From Candidatus Latescibacterota bacterium (GTDB lineage Bacteria > Latescibacterota > UBA2968 > GCA-2709665), in the NCBI GenBank assembly GCA_012271065.1, contig JAAXHE010000066.1, positions 1 through 30,267 on the forward strand: a stretch of DNA of 30,267 nucleotides, read 5' to 3'. The notes beneath the pieces are model-generated. The model made no database searches. It was not told the DNA's origin and saw only the letters and a list, made by a program, of their open reading frames with translations. Position numbers and translations under genes: made by a program. Each line of letters opens with the position of its first letter. Positions within the stretch are counted from its first letter, which is position 1. This document shows positions 1 through 8,192 of this stretch, piece after piece.

Positions 1-599
1 GCGGCAATGCGCGCCCGTTCCGCGATCATGCGCCGAATGACGCTCGGTCGGTTCTCCGTGGGCAGCGTGTATTCCACGATTCCCGCTTCGATGACCTCGA
101 TGCCGTAGCTCTCTCTGGCAATTGGCGCGATTCTGGCGTGTATTTCACGCGAAGCCTCGTTCAGGTCTTCATGTTCCAGCCCCAACCCGATAAAGGCGTC
201 GAGAGCCTTGTTGCTGATGATGATCCCGCTGCTGGACAGGTAGAGGTCCTGCAAGCGCTCAATGGCGTTCTTCCCGGTGCGGATCGCCTCGACGAACAAA
301 ATGGGGTCCACCGTCCGCCAGAGCAGGTACCCGTCGACGCGAACGCTTTTCTGGTCGTCGGTGATCAGTTCGTGAGGCATGTCGGTCAAACTATGAATAC
401 GCCGGTCCACCTTGTAAATCCTGGAGATCGGCCGGGGCCACTTCAGGTGTAACCCCGGCTGTCTCACCGGCGGCGAAATCCTGCCGAAGTGAGTCAGTAC
501 GCCCTGCTGGGTTTCGTGGATAATGTAGATGCTGTCGTAGACGATTGCACCGACGATCACAGCGAGAGCGGCGGTAATCATGGCTTTTTTGAGCGTCAT
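1..599 (-). CDS. hflC: HflC-like SPFH membrane protein, 3' part off the window
   Basis: The 199 visible residues begin with a short basic N-terminus and one membrane segment (about residues 5-26), then an SPFH/band-7 domain. Visible landmarks are a QQGVLTHFGRI strand, PGLHLKWPRP, the metal-independent core VRVDGYLLWR, and an ESYGIEVIEAGI segment near the cut end. In the family, HflC pairs with HflK to form a large membrane cage around FtsH and tunes its proteolysis. The start ATG at 597-599 is preceded by GAGGAA at good spacing. The gene lies 141 bp downstream of the permease-HflK fusion on the same strand, so the pair reproduces the usual hflK-hflC order. The C-terminal part is missing only because the window ends. 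The HflC rather than HflK assignment rests on gene order and the near absence of an N-terminal cytoplasmic extension. Confidence 0.82.
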   Translation of the reverse strand, partial: MTLKKAMITAALAVIVGAIVYDSIYIIHETQQGVLTHFGRISPPVRQPGLHLKWPRPISRIYKVDRRIHSLTDMPHELITDDQKSVRVDGYLLWRTVDPILFVEAIRTGKNAIERLQDLYLSSSGIIISNKALDAFIGLGLEHEDLNEASREIHARIAPIARESYGIEVIEAGIVEYTLPTENRPSVIRRMIAERARIA

Positions 600-740
600 T
601 AGCTTTTCCTCGTCGGGAAGGGCGTCCAGGTCGCGTGCGTAAGGTCCGCCGCTGATCCGGTGCTATTCTGATCTATCGGCCGCCATCAGATTGGCGTGGT
701 TTCCGGCGATCCGTACGGAATATGGATTGCGTGCCTGAGA

Positions 741-3050
741 TTACCGCGCTTGCTTTCTGCCGGCCTTTTTCTTGTGGCCCGACGGCGCGCCATGGTTTGA
801 TTCGCCGGTCCTTTTCTTCCACAGCGCGACCTTTTCGAGGCTCTTCTTGTTGGGAACGATGATCTTGGGATTGCCTGCCAACGCCGTCTCCAGTTTTTCC
901 CGCCAGAGCATGTTCCTAAGAACGCCCGGCGCGGTTCTGACGGCCCTGGAGACCGTGGAAATGGCATCGGCCTCAGCGGCAGACGTCTTCACTTTCCGAT
1001 AGGCCTCGCCGTCGGCCTGTTGCACCTCCCACGCCGCGTTTCCGTGCGCCTGTGGCACCAGCGATACAAGGAAGCGCTGTGCATTGACGATAATCCGCTC
1101 CCGGTCTTCCTGGGCACTGGAAACGTCCCGGAACGCACTCATGGATTCCGCCACCGGACTGATATCCAGCAGGTTGACCTTGACGACTTCAACTGTTTTC
1201 AGTACCGGATTCGAGAGATGCAGGTCCCCGTCGAAGTACTTGGAGATATGATCTTCAAGCGTTGCGCGATGCGCGTTCAGCAATCTTTCGAGGTCCCGGG
1301 CGGAAACGAAGGAACGCACGTGGGCCTTGACGAAGTCGGAAATGACATTCTGCGGATCCTCCGTGCGATAATGATAGACGTAGGGGTCCTTGACCCGGTA
1401 TTGCACGTTGACGGTGAGGGAAATCAGATTGAGGTCGCCCGATACGTATTCTTCAGGCGTTTCGCACAGAATGGACTTCACTTCCCTGACCGGCCATTTG
1501 TCGACTTTGACGAAGGGCCAGGGGGCGAGATAGCTCAACCCAGGCTGAATGTCACGCCAGTAGACCTCACCCATAAGCCGGCCGTAGCCCACCGAATCGG
1601 GGGGTATGGTTGTGAATCCGCTGGCCAGGAACAGGAGAAGGAGAAACCCCCAAAACATCTTTCCCAGTGGCGTGGCGGGAGAAAACATCCCCCTGAAGCT
1701 TCGCTTGCGCGTCAGGCGCTCCCAGACCTGACCCCAGGACTTTGCCAGGGGCCGCACGTTGAGAAGCAGATCCTCCCAGCCACTGCGGAGCGCGCCCGCG
1801 CGGAAACGCCACACAATAAGAGCAATGAGAACCAGCGCTGAGCCCCACTGCAGGAACTGTATCGTCGGCGACTCGGAGGGGCCGAGGTATACCGGAATCA
1901 TCAGACCGGTGGCCAGAAGCAGCGCGTCGATCACAATGCCGAGTGCGACTGTGACCGCGATGACCGCAGCTACGTATATCGTGGCGAAGCGGGCGCCGAA
2001 CTGGCTGACGATGATCGCGATCGTACCGGTGTTGGTGGCCGGCCCGGTCATTAGAAAAATCAGCGCCGCGCCGGGGCTGAATCCCTTGGCAACGAGGGCC
2101 GCGGCGATCGGCGTACTGGCCGATGCGCAGATATAGAGAGGAACGCCGACAAGCACCATCACGGGATAGGAGACCCAGCGGGCATATTCGTTCGTCATCA
2201 GGTCGCCCGGTATCACCAGGAAGAGTACTCCGCCCAGGGCCACGCCAACCAGAAGCGCAAAGAGGATATCGTCCGCAATCTCCACGAATCCGTAGTGAAA
2301 GATATGCTTCACGAGCCTTTTAAAGTCGAGTGCGGGACCCTCCGCGGGCTTGTCTCCCGGGGAAGCCTTTCCGGCCTCCTCCGCCTCCAGCGCGTCACGG
2401 TAGAACGCCGGTTTCACCCAGGAAAGGGACTTCCAGCGTCCTGCCATCGTGACGACGCCCTTCAGCCATTGTAAGAAAAGCCCCTTCAATCTCGGAAAGC
2501 TGACGTAGCAGTCATCAGTTTCCGGAATCAGGGGTTCGTGACAACCGTGATCGTGGTCGTGATCGTGCCCATGGCCATGGTCGTGGTCGTGTTCATCGTG
2601 GCCGTGGTCCGACACGGTTTCATCGTGGCCGTTACGTATCAGACCGATACAAAAGATGCCGGCGACGACGGCGGTGATGAAGCTGATTACCGGACGGACA
2701 ACCGCGGCAATAAAACCGAAGAAGGCGTTTGTTACCAGAATCGAGTCCGCACCCGTCTCCGGTGCGGTTATCAGGAAGGACATGCAGGACGATCGGGATG
2801 CGCCCTTCCTGCGCATCTCGGCAACCACGGGCACAACGGAACAACTGCACAGCGGCACGGGTACGCCCACGGCCGAACTCACGGCAACGGATTTCAGGCT
2901 GTCGTCCTTGAGCCACCTGAGGATGGCCTCGCGGGAAATAAATACATGGATCAGCCCCGAAAGGAACAACCCCAGCAACAGCATTGGCGCCAGGAGTAAT
3001 CCGGACATCCAGAGAAAATCGAAGAAACTGACCAGCGTCTGCTGTACCAC
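741..3050 (-). CDS. SO_0444/ArsP-like metal permease fused to HflK-type SPFH domain
   Basis: A 769-residue protein with two parts. Residues 1-420 form a multi-pass permease of the SO_0444/DUF318 type: it has the cysteine motif VPLCSCSVVP (about 65-74), a second PLYICASASTP motif (about 304-314) and MTGPATNTG (about 334-342). A loop at 141-171 is very rich in His and Asp, as expected for Zn/Cu/Ni binding. After a linker, a new TM segment (about 464-480) leads into an SPFH domain (about 482-700) with HflK features: DSVGYGRLMG, LTVNVQYRVKDP, and a Lys/Arg-rich tail. The start is GTG at 3048-3050, with GGAGG 7 nt upstream. The family exports metals or metalloids; HflK modulates FtsH. The reading frame is continuous through the joint, so this is a real fusion in this assembly. 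The exact substrate is not known from sequence. Confidence 0.85.
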   Translation of the reverse strand: MVQQTLVSFFDFLWMSGLLLAPMLLLGLFLSGLIHVFISREAILRWLKDDSLKSVAVSSAVGVPVPLCSCSVVPVVAEMRRKGASRSSCMSFLITAPETGADSILVTNAFFGFIAAVVRPVISFITAVVAGIFCIGLIRNGHDETVSDHGHDEHDHDHGHGHDHDHDHGCHEPLIPETDDCYVSFPRLKGLFLQWLKGVVTMAGRWKSLSWVKPAFYRDALEAEEAGKASPGDKPAEGPALDFKRLVKHIFHYGFVEIADDILFALLVGVALGGVLFLVIPGDLMTNEYARWVSYPVMVLVGVPLYICASASTPIAAALVAKGFSPGAALIFLMTGPATNTGTIAIIVSQFGARFATIYVAAVIAVTVALGIVIDALLLATGLMIPVYLGPSESPTIQFLQWGSALVLIALIVWRFRAGALRSGWEDLLLNVRPLAKSWGQVWERLTRKRSFRGMFSPATPLGKMFWGFLLLLFLASGFTTIPPDSVGYGRLMGEVYWRDIQPGLSYLAPWPFVKVDKWPVREVKSILCETPEEYVSGDLNLISLTVNVQYRVKDPYVYHYRTEDPQNVISDFVKAHVRSFVSARDLERLLNAHRATLEDHISKYFDGDLHLSNPVLKTVEVVKVNLLDISPVAESMSAFRDVSSAQEDRERIIVNAQRFLVSLVPQAHGNAAWEVQQADGEAYRKVKTSAAEADAISTVSRAVRTAPGVLRNMLWREKLETALAGNPKIIVPNKKSLEKVALWKKRTGESNHGAPSGHKKKAGRKQAR

Positions 3051-3431
3051 TCAATTGCCTCCAGTGCATTGGATGATACGAACGAACGCCTGGAAGGCGT
3101 TTCAAAATCGAGAAACGGAACGCGCCGCACAATACGCCGGACAGGCCGATGTGCCGACCGTCATGTGCGTCGACACAATAGTCCGCTTCACTTCAGGGAT
3201 CGGAGCGGAAATGATACTGACTATAAGATATCAAGTCAAGGACTATACATATTCTAACATAATGAATTCCACGACCGCAGCACGGGGTCGAAACCCATCT
3301 GGGAAAAACGTGGTTTTGACCGCCCTGACAGAGATTCGGCGTCAGGCCGTTCGCGGAGCCGAATCGCGCTCCAGGCTGACGTTCGTGGCACTGCCGGGGG
3401 CAACGGCCTGACTTCGGTTCAGCGGTTGTTT
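3051..3431. other. gene-free region between GNAT gene and permease fusion
   Basis: No convincing coding region is seen in these 381 bases. The part nearer the permease is AT-richer than its surroundings and holds the minus-strand promoter at 3211-3239. A heptamer GACTATA occurs twice in direct orientation at 3219-3225 and 3241-3247, 22 bp apart (about two helical turns), bracketing the -35 box. This is a possible operator, but no regulator gene is adjacent. Confidence 0.5.
3211..3239 (-). promoter_or_regulatory. sigma70-type promoter for the permease-HflK/HflC operon
   Basis: Read on the minus strand: TTGACT (3234-3239), a 17-bp spacer, then TATCAT (3211-3216). Both boxes match the consensus at five of six positions. 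It points toward the GTG start at 3050, leaving a leader of roughly 150 nt. The spacer is a normal 17 bp, not the 19 bp typical of MerR-controlled metal-efflux promoters. Confidence 0.6.
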
Positions 3432-4220
3432 TCACGATCTGAAAGGCCCTGGATCGCGGTCGGCCCGGCCCGTACTCCTGACATAGCGCGGGCGGTTGTG
3501 TACGGGGCGGAATCCGACCCTCCTGTAGACCCTTTCGGCGGCGCTGCCGGCCACCACTTCGAGGCCGGTCCATCGATTCCCCATCGAATGTGAATCAGCC
3601 ACCGCGCGGGCGGTCACGGCGGACGCGACCCCTCTGCGGCGGTATTGTGGCAGCGTACCAATAAAGTCGACACAACCCAGACCGTATTTGGAGTAAAGCA
3701 AAGCGGTTCCCGCAGGCTCGCGATTCACGTACGCGAGGTAGAGCCGGACTTCCGGTATATCCAGAACCCCTCGTCCAATGGCGCCCACGGCGGCCGGAAA
3801 ATCAAAGCTGCGACACATGGTGGTTGCCCAGACTTCGTACCGTCCAGGATCGAGTTCCTCGACCTCAACGGTTTCGGAGTCAGAGGGCCCGACGTCCCGG
3901 TCGCAGAGCATCGCCACGGCCTGTAAATCAAACGCGAATCCACGTCTTTTCAGCCGTTCGGCCAGATCAGCGGGGCGGTCCAGCGGCGACAGGGTGAACG
4001 CACAATCGAAGTCCCGTTCCCTGAAATGGGCGAGGGCGCGGTCGATCATTGAGTCCACCCTTGTGTCCGGTACGTCAATCTGTACGACGCGATGCAGCAT
4101 GGGTACTTTGAGCTCCTCGTGGCTGAATGCAATGGCCCCGCCCAGGTCGTGGCTGTCGCACCAGCTGGCCCGGAAGCCGATCCAGAGTTTTTCGAATGTT
4201 GTCGTGAATTGGTCAGGCAT
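3432..4220 (-). CDS. GNAT-family N-acetyltransferase
   Basis: A 262-residue protein whose C-terminal half is a GNAT acetyl-CoA-dependent acyltransferase. The acetyl-CoA loop is the QYRRRGVASAV stretch (family pattern Q/R-x-x-G-x-G/A), preceded by the strand LGCVDFIGTLP and followed by an ERVYRRVGFRPV segment typical of the GNAT end. The N-terminal ~120 residues look like a degenerate second GNAT-like half, as in two-domain GNATs. The ATG at 4218-4220 is chosen because the homologous-looking sequence begins there and a GGAGG lies 12 nt upstream, a slightly long spacing. The frame stays open further upstream to 4385, but that extension is rich in Arg/Ser and not protein-like. The substrate cannot be told. 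It is transcribed away from the epimerase gene. Confidence 0.75.
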   Translation of the reverse strand: MPDQFTTTFEKLWIGFRASWCDSHDLGGAIAFSHEELKVPMLHRVVQIDVPDTRVDSMIDRALAHFRERDFDCAFTLSPLDRPADLAERLKRRGFAFDLQAVAMLCDRDVGPSDSETVEVEELDPGRYEVWATTMCRSFDFPAAVGAIGRGVLDIPEVRLYLAYVNREPAGTALLYSKYGLGCVDFIGTLPQYRRRGVASAVTARAVADSHSMGNRWTGLEVVAGSAAERVYRRVGFRPVHNRPRYVRSTGRADRDPGPFRS

Positions 4221-4392
4221 GGGACTGGAAGTCCTCCGGAATCTGTTTCGCTTCCTGATATACGCATAGGAAATGCGCGTAATCGCCTGCCCCGACGTTG
4301 ACCTCCTGTCAGGTTTTAACCGACATCCTTTGCGATAATCCACCAGATTCGTATATTGTCTTCCCTCTGAAAACGGGTCATACATCGGGGAA

Positions 4393-4423
4393 TTGCAACT
4401 ATTCGCCCTGAGTTCCGTATAAT
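4393..4423 (+). promoter_or_regulatory. probable promoter of the epimerase gene
   Basis: A perfect TATAAT lies at 4418-4423, with TTGCAA at 4393-4398 as a candidate -35 box. The spacer is 19 bp, longer than ideal, so the -10 box is the firmer part. It would give a leader of about 75 nt before the ATG at 4504. Confidence 0.5.
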
Positions 4424-4503
4424 GATCGTATCGGGCGATTGCCCCTCCGCGTGGACTGATTCACCGGAGCCTTTTGCGAGCGCGGAAGATGAGGTTTTGC
4501 ACA

Positions 4504-5475
4504 ATGAGGTATATCGTTACGGGCAGCAACGGTTTTATCGGTCAGAGTACATGTCGTCGTCTCACGGAACTCGGACATGACGTTATCGGTATCGACGATC
4601 TGTCTTCCGGAACGCCTCCCTATGGCGTGAAAGGCGTTCGATATCACGCCCACAGCGTCGTGGATGCGGATTGGTTCGTGCGACTTCTCAAGAGTACGAA
4701 TCCGGACGCGGTCCTTCACCTGGCGGCGAAGCCACGCGTTCCGTACTCGGTGCTGAATCCATTTTGCAGCGCGGAGGCGAATGTGATGGGAACACTGTCC
4801 GTTCTCAATGCGATTCTCAAATCCGGGCTGGCGGAAAGGACGCGAATGGTGTTCGCCAGCAGCAGCGCGGTGTGCGGCGAAGCCTCGGTCCTCCCCACCC
4901 CGGAAGTCTGCCCCTCGAACCCGCAGTCGCCCTATGCGCTTGCGAAGTTGCACGGCGAGCAGTGGTGCGACTTGTTTCACCGATTGTACGGGCTGGATGC
5001 GGTGAGCCTTCGATATTTCAACGTCTTCGGACCCGGAGCGCTATTTGGCGGCGCCTACTCGACCGTATTGTCGGCATGGCCCTATGCTCTGTTCGTGGAT
5101 CCGTCGTACCAGGCGTTCCTGGAAGGCGACGGTACCCAGACACGGGACTTCTGCTTTATCGACAACGTTGTGGATGCGAATATCGCGGCTGCGACACGCG
5201 AACGCGGATTTGCGGCGGACGTGCTGAACGTGGGCCAGGGCGAAGCCCACTCCATGCTCGAGGTTAAAGACGTTCTCGAGCAGGTCGCCGGAAGAGAACT
5301 CCGGCTTGAACGCCGACCGCCCCGTGCCGGCGACGTCGCTCATACCCTGGCCGACATCTCCCGGGCCCGACAGGAACTCGGGTTCGAGCCGTCGACCGAC
5401 TTCTACACCCAGGTGGAGCAAACGGCGGAATGGCACCGGGATAGTTATCCGGTGAGGACGTCGGAGAGTTCGTGA
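4504..5475 (+). CDS. NAD-dependent UDP-sugar 4-epimerase (WbpP/GalE-like SDR)
   Basis: A 323-residue extended short-chain dehydrogenase. The Rossmann motif GSNGFIG is at residues 7-13, the acidic turn DDLSSG follows, and the catalytic pair is Tyr144/Lys148 in SPYALAKLHGEQW, with the serine-rich strand FASSSAVCG before it. The LRYFNVFGPG and DGTQTRDFCFIDNVV segments are typical of nucleotide-sugar epimerases, most like UDP-GlcNAc/GalNAc 4-epimerases of the WbpP type. It would invert the 4-hydroxyl of a UDP-hexose for polysaccharide or LPS synthesis in the cytoplasm. The ATG at 4504 is preceded by GAGG at 9 nt; in-frame ATGs at 4474 and 4489 would place extra residues before the Rossmann strand. 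No other sugar genes flank it, so the exact sugar is uncertain. Confidence 0.85.
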   Translation: MRYIVTGSNGFIGQSTCRRLTELGHDVIGIDDLSSGTPPYGVKGVRYHAHSVVDADWFVRLLKSTNPDAVLHLAAKPRVPYSVLNPFCSAEANVMGTLSVLNAILKSGLAERTRMVFASSSAVCGEASVLPTPEVCPSNPQSPYALAKLHGEQWCDLFHRLYGLDAVSLRYFNVFGPGALFGGAYSTVLSAWPYALFVDPSYQAFLEGDGTQTRDFCFIDNVVDANIAAATRERGFAADVLNVGQGEAHSMLEVKDVLEQVAGRELRLERRPPRAGDVAHTLADISRARQELGFEPSTDFYTQVEQTAEWHRDSYPVRTSESS

Positions 5476-5520
5476 GAAGAAAAGAGACCGGACCGGGATT
5501 GGAAGAGGAACAATGCGCCG

Positions 5521-5548
5521 CGATCGTCAGTCGATACAACGACGATCG
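5521..5548. repeat. 8-bp inverted repeat between epimerase and tRNA-Val
   Basis: CGATCGTC (5521-5528) and GACGATCG (5541-5548) are perfect inverted copies with a 12-nt loop. The site sits between the convergent 3' ends of the epimerase gene and tRNA-Val, where a two-way terminator would be useful. There is no T-run on either side, so intrinsic termination is not clear. Confidence 0.4.
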
Positions 5549-5559
5549 GGATGGAGAAA

Positions 5560-5636
5560 TGGTGGGCGATACTGGATTCGAACCAGTGACCTCCTGCTTG
5601 TAAGGCAGGCGCTCTAACCAGCTGAGCTAACCGCCC
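5560..5636 (-). tRNA. tRNA-Val (anticodon TAC)
   Basis: A full cloverleaf can be folded. The 7-bp acceptor stem pairs GGGCGGT with ATCGCCC (one G-T pair). The D-arm is GCTC...GAGC, the anticodon stem CCTGC/GCAGG encloses CTTACAA, giving anticodon TAC, and the T-arm is ACTGG/CCAGT around TTCGAAT. The discriminator is A and the CCA end is encoded in the DNA (5560-5562). The first ten bases overlap the end of the upstream small membrane-protein gene on the same strand, so the tRNA is probably released from a longer transcript. Confidence 0.97.
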
Positions 5637-5938
5637 ACGGACTTGCCGGATGCCTCGTCGGTCGGTTTTTTCGATTCGCCCAGCAGCAGGCCGAGAGGTA
5701 TCAGTACGCAATACCCTATTACCAGCAGAACAGGCGCCAGCGTAAGTGACAGGAAACCGTCGACGGGCGGTTGTGACAGGCACAGGTAACCGATCAGGAT
5801 GGTACCCACGCCGGCGCCCAGGAAGGTCCAGTTCCTGCGCGAATAGGGCAGCGGACTCCTGGCCGGTTCCCGCCGTTGTGCCTGACTCCTGCGCCCCGCG
5901 CGGCCGCGAGGGCGTCTTCCCGTATTGCGTGTCGCCAT
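5627..5938 (-). CDS. small two-TM membrane protein, DUF3098-like
   Basis: A 103-residue protein. The N-terminal ~35 residues are strongly basic (many Arg), followed by two membrane segments (about residues 36-55 and 62-85) joined by a short loop, and a short charged tail. The pattern NWTFLGAGVG...TLAPVLLVIGY resembles the DUF3098 family known from Bacteroidetes and relatives; its function is unknown. The start ATG at 5936-5938 is preferred; an in-frame TTG at 5948-5950 is possible, and neither has a strong ribosome binding site. It follows rplS by 21 bp and appears to be the last protein gene of the ffh-rplS unit. Its TAG stop falls inside the tRNA-Val sequence (tRNA positions 8-10). Confidence 0.65.
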   Translation of the reverse strand: MATRNTGRRPRGRAGRRSQAQRREPARSPLPYSRRNWTFLGAGVGTILIGYLCLSQPPVDGFLSLTLAPVLLVIGYCVLIPLGLLLGESKKPTDEASGKSVGG

Positions 5939-5959
5939 CCGGTTCACCAATCGCGTATT

Positions 5960-6313
5960 TTAAACGCCCCGTTTTTCCTCAATCCTGGCGGCTCTGCCCT
6001 GCAGTTCGCGCAAATAGGTAATGCGCGTCCTGCGGACCTTGCCGCCGCGAATCAATTCGACCTTCGCCACCCGAGGTGAGTGGACCGGAAAAATCCGCTC
6101 GACACCCACGCCGCCAACCACCATCTTTCGTACCGTGAAGGTCTCGTGTATTCCGTGGCCCCGGCGCTGTATAACCACGCCCTCGAACATCTGCGTGCGT
6201 TCCTTCTCGCCTTCAACCACACGTACGTGCACCCGCACCGTGTCCCCGGCGTCGAATGCCGGGAGGTCGGACTTGATTTGTTCTTCCGTTAAGGATTTCA
6301 ACAACGCATCCAT
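5960..6313 (-). CDS. rplS: 50S ribosomal protein L19
   Basis: A 117-residue protein that matches L19 along its full length, including [16 protein letters not shown], the [13 protein letters not shown] strand-turn, and ending in a basic tail. L19 sits at the 30S-50S interface of the ribosome. The ATG at 6311-6313 has AGGAG 7 nt upstream. An upstream in-frame extension to 6367 is open but not conserved-looking. It occupies the usual place after trmD in the rpsP-rimM-trmD-rplS order. Confidence 0.97.
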   Translation of the reverse strand: MDALLKSLTEEQIKSDLPAFDAGDTVRVHVRVVEGEKERTQMFEGVVIQRRGHGIHETFTVRKMVVGGVGVERIFPVHSPRVAKVELIRGGKVRRTRITYLRELQGRAARIEEKRGV

Positions 6314-6409
6314 GGAAACACTCCTGGAACGATGAACGACTCCTGAGGGAAATACCACCGCCCTCATTCGTCCATTTATGCACGGAAATAACCCCGCAAC
6401 CGGCGGCCG

Positions 6410-7147
6410 TTATTTTCCGCGCCCGTCTACATCCTCGTTTTCCGGGCCGGCCGTGTCGCCGGCTTCGATTTTTTCGTAAAGATCCGTACGCCGTTTTCGA
6501 GTCCGTTGCACGGCCGTGTCGCGCCGCCAGCCTGCAATCCGCTGATGGTCTCCGCTCAGCAGAACATCGGGAACCCGCAACCCCTCGAACTCCCTGGGCC
6601 TTGTATACCACGGACAATCCAGAATTCCATTCTGGAATGAATCCTCCAGGGCGGATTCCGCGTCTCCCATCGCCCCCGGGATCAATCGCACGACGGCATC
6701 CATCAACACCAGTGCCGGTAATTCGCCGCCACTCAGGACGTAATCGCCGACCGAAATCTCCTCGGTAACATACAACTCGCGAATGCGTTCGTCAATACCC
6801 CGGTACCGTCCGCACAAGAGTACCAGGCCGGGCGCGATGGAAAGTCGGTTTACCGTCTTCTGATCCAGCTGATGTCCGTCGGGCGTCAGGAAAATCACGT
6901 GCTCAAGCGGCCGTCCGGCGTCCTGAACGGCGGCCAGCGCACGGGCGATCGGTCCCGGCTTGAAAACCATTCCGGCTCCGCCGCCGTAGGGTGTATCGTC
7001 CACCGTACGGTGAGCGTCATCGGCAAAATCCCGCAAATCGTGCGCGATGACGTCTACCAGACCGGTACGGATCGCACGTCCCGTAATACCATAAGCAGCC
7101 GCTTCCCGGATCAGATCGGGAAATATCGTGAGAAAGTCGATATGCAT
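6410..7147 (-). CDS. trmD: tRNA (guanine37-N1)-methyltransferase TrmD
   Basis: A 245-residue SPOUT-family enzyme that methylates N1 of G37 in tRNAs, using S-adenosylmethionine, to prevent frameshifting. Visible landmarks are the N-terminal IDFLTIFPDLI, the DDTPYGGGAGM loop, and the trefoil-knot segments LLCGRYRGIDERI and SVGDYVLSGGELPAL, followed by the conserved YTRPREFEG and VLLSGDHQRIAGWR. The length is typical. It starts at ATG 7145-7147 and is separated from rimM by a 98-bp stretch in which no gene is seen. Confidence 0.97.
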   Translation of the reverse strand: MHIDFLTIFPDLIREAAAYGITGRAIRTGLVDVIAHDLRDFADDAHRTVDDTPYGGGAGMVFKPGPIARALAAVQDAGRPLEHVIFLTPDGHQLDQKTVNRLSIAPGLVLLCGRYRGIDERIRELYVTEEISVGDYVLSGGELPALVLMDAVVRLIPGAMGDAESALEDSFQNGILDCPWYTRPREFEGLRVPDVLLSGDHQRIAGWRRDTAVQRTRKRRTDLYEKIEAGDTAGPENEDVDGRGK

Positions 7148-7245
7148 GGCAGTCCGTTGATAAAGTCGCTCTGCAGGCGAGCCAGGATGGGCTTTTCAAC
7201 GGGCTGATATACCCTGTCCAGACGCATCGCAGCATTCCCCGGCGA

Positions 7246-7776
7246 TCAATCCAGGAGTCCGTCCACGTTCTTCACGACCAGACGCCCGCCCGCCAGGTCG
7301 ATCCGAACCAGATCCCTCGCGGCGGGTATCAACGACTCGCCCCCATCCTCTCTCCTGACAACGTAAATATCGTTTGCGGGATGGGTAATCACATCGACCA
7401 CACGCCCGACTTCCGGGCCGGCTTCCGTCTCGACCTTCAGTCCTACGATGTCAAACACATAATACGTATCATCGGGAAGCGGAAACACCTCGTCGGCCGG
7501 GACGAGCAATTCGCTTCCGCGAAACGGCGCAACCTCCTCGGGCGTATCGATATCGAGGAATTTTATGGCCATCCGCCGTCCGCAGTTACGTACCCGGTCG
7601 ATCCCAAGTGTCACCCTGTTCCCGTCGGACTTTTCGACCAGCGTTTTCCTGAGAACCTGAAACCGTTCCGGAAAATCCGTGAGAGGATGCAGAAAGGCCT
7701 CGCCACCGAGGCCCCTGGGCTTAAGCACCCTGCCGATGGCGACGTATCGTTCCCGATGAACCGGACCTGGGGACAA
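7246..7776 (-). CDS. rimM: 16S rRNA processing protein RimM
   Basis: A 176-residue protein with the two RimM parts: an N-terminal barrel beginning RYVAIGRVLKPRGLGGE (about residues 10-26) and a C-terminal PRC-barrel with DDTYYVFDIVGLKV and HPANDIYVVRR, ending in ESLIPAARDLV. RimM binds S19 and assists maturation of the 30S head. It starts 3 bp after the rpsP stop, so the two are translated from one message. No KH-domain (YlqC/KhpA) gene lies between rpsP and rimM, unlike in many bacteria. Confidence 0.95.
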   Translation of the reverse strand: MSPGPVHRERYVAIGRVLKPRGLGGEAFLHPLTDFPERFQVLRKTLVEKSDGNRVTLGIDRVRNCGRRMAIKFLDIDTPEEVAPFRGSELLVPADEVFPLPDDTYYVFDIVGLKVETEAGPEVGRVVDVITHPANDIYVVRREDGGESLIPAARDLVRIDLAGGRLVVKNVDGLLD

Positions 7777-7779
7777 GGA

Positions 7780-8085
7780 CTATTCCTCGGCTTCAGCGTC
7801 GGCTTCGTCCGTTTCGCCCGTATCGGCCTCGGGCAGCTTGTTCTCGCTCAGAATTCCCTGCTGCCGAAGCAGACTCATCACCGTTCCGGACGGCGCAGCG
7901 CCCAGATCCAGCCAGTGACGCGCCCGCTCGGCATTGAGCTGCACAACCTGCGGACTCACGGTTGGATCGTAGTACCCGAGACTCTCGATGAACCGACCGT
8001 CCCTGGGGGACCTGCTGTCCGCGACCACAACCCTGTAGAACGGCGCATTCCTGGCGCCTTTTCGTGTCAATCGAATCTTTACCAA
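7780..8085 (-). CDS. rpsP: 30S ribosomal protein S16
   Basis: A 101-residue S16 with the start [17 protein letters not shown], the [19 protein letters not shown] signature and an acidic Glu/Asp-rich tail. The start is taken as TTG at 8083-8085 because AGGAGG stands 8 nt before it and S16 normally begins Met-(V/A)-K-I-R. The open frame reaches back to 8115, but that would place the ribosome binding site inside the gene. It is the second gene after ffh in the minus-strand unit. Confidence 0.95.
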   Translation of the reverse strand: MVKIRLTRKGARNAPFYRVVVADSRSPRDGRFIESLGYYDPTVSPQVVQLNAERARHWLDLGAAPSGTVMSLLRQQGILSENKLPEADTGETDEADAEAEE

Positions 8086-8192
8086 AAATACAACCTCCTG
8101 TTTAATGAACAACACATCCGGGAACTTTCATCGTGTGGGAAATCAACCCCGGTTTCTGTCTGCCGCCGACACCATCCCGGACACACGCCTCC

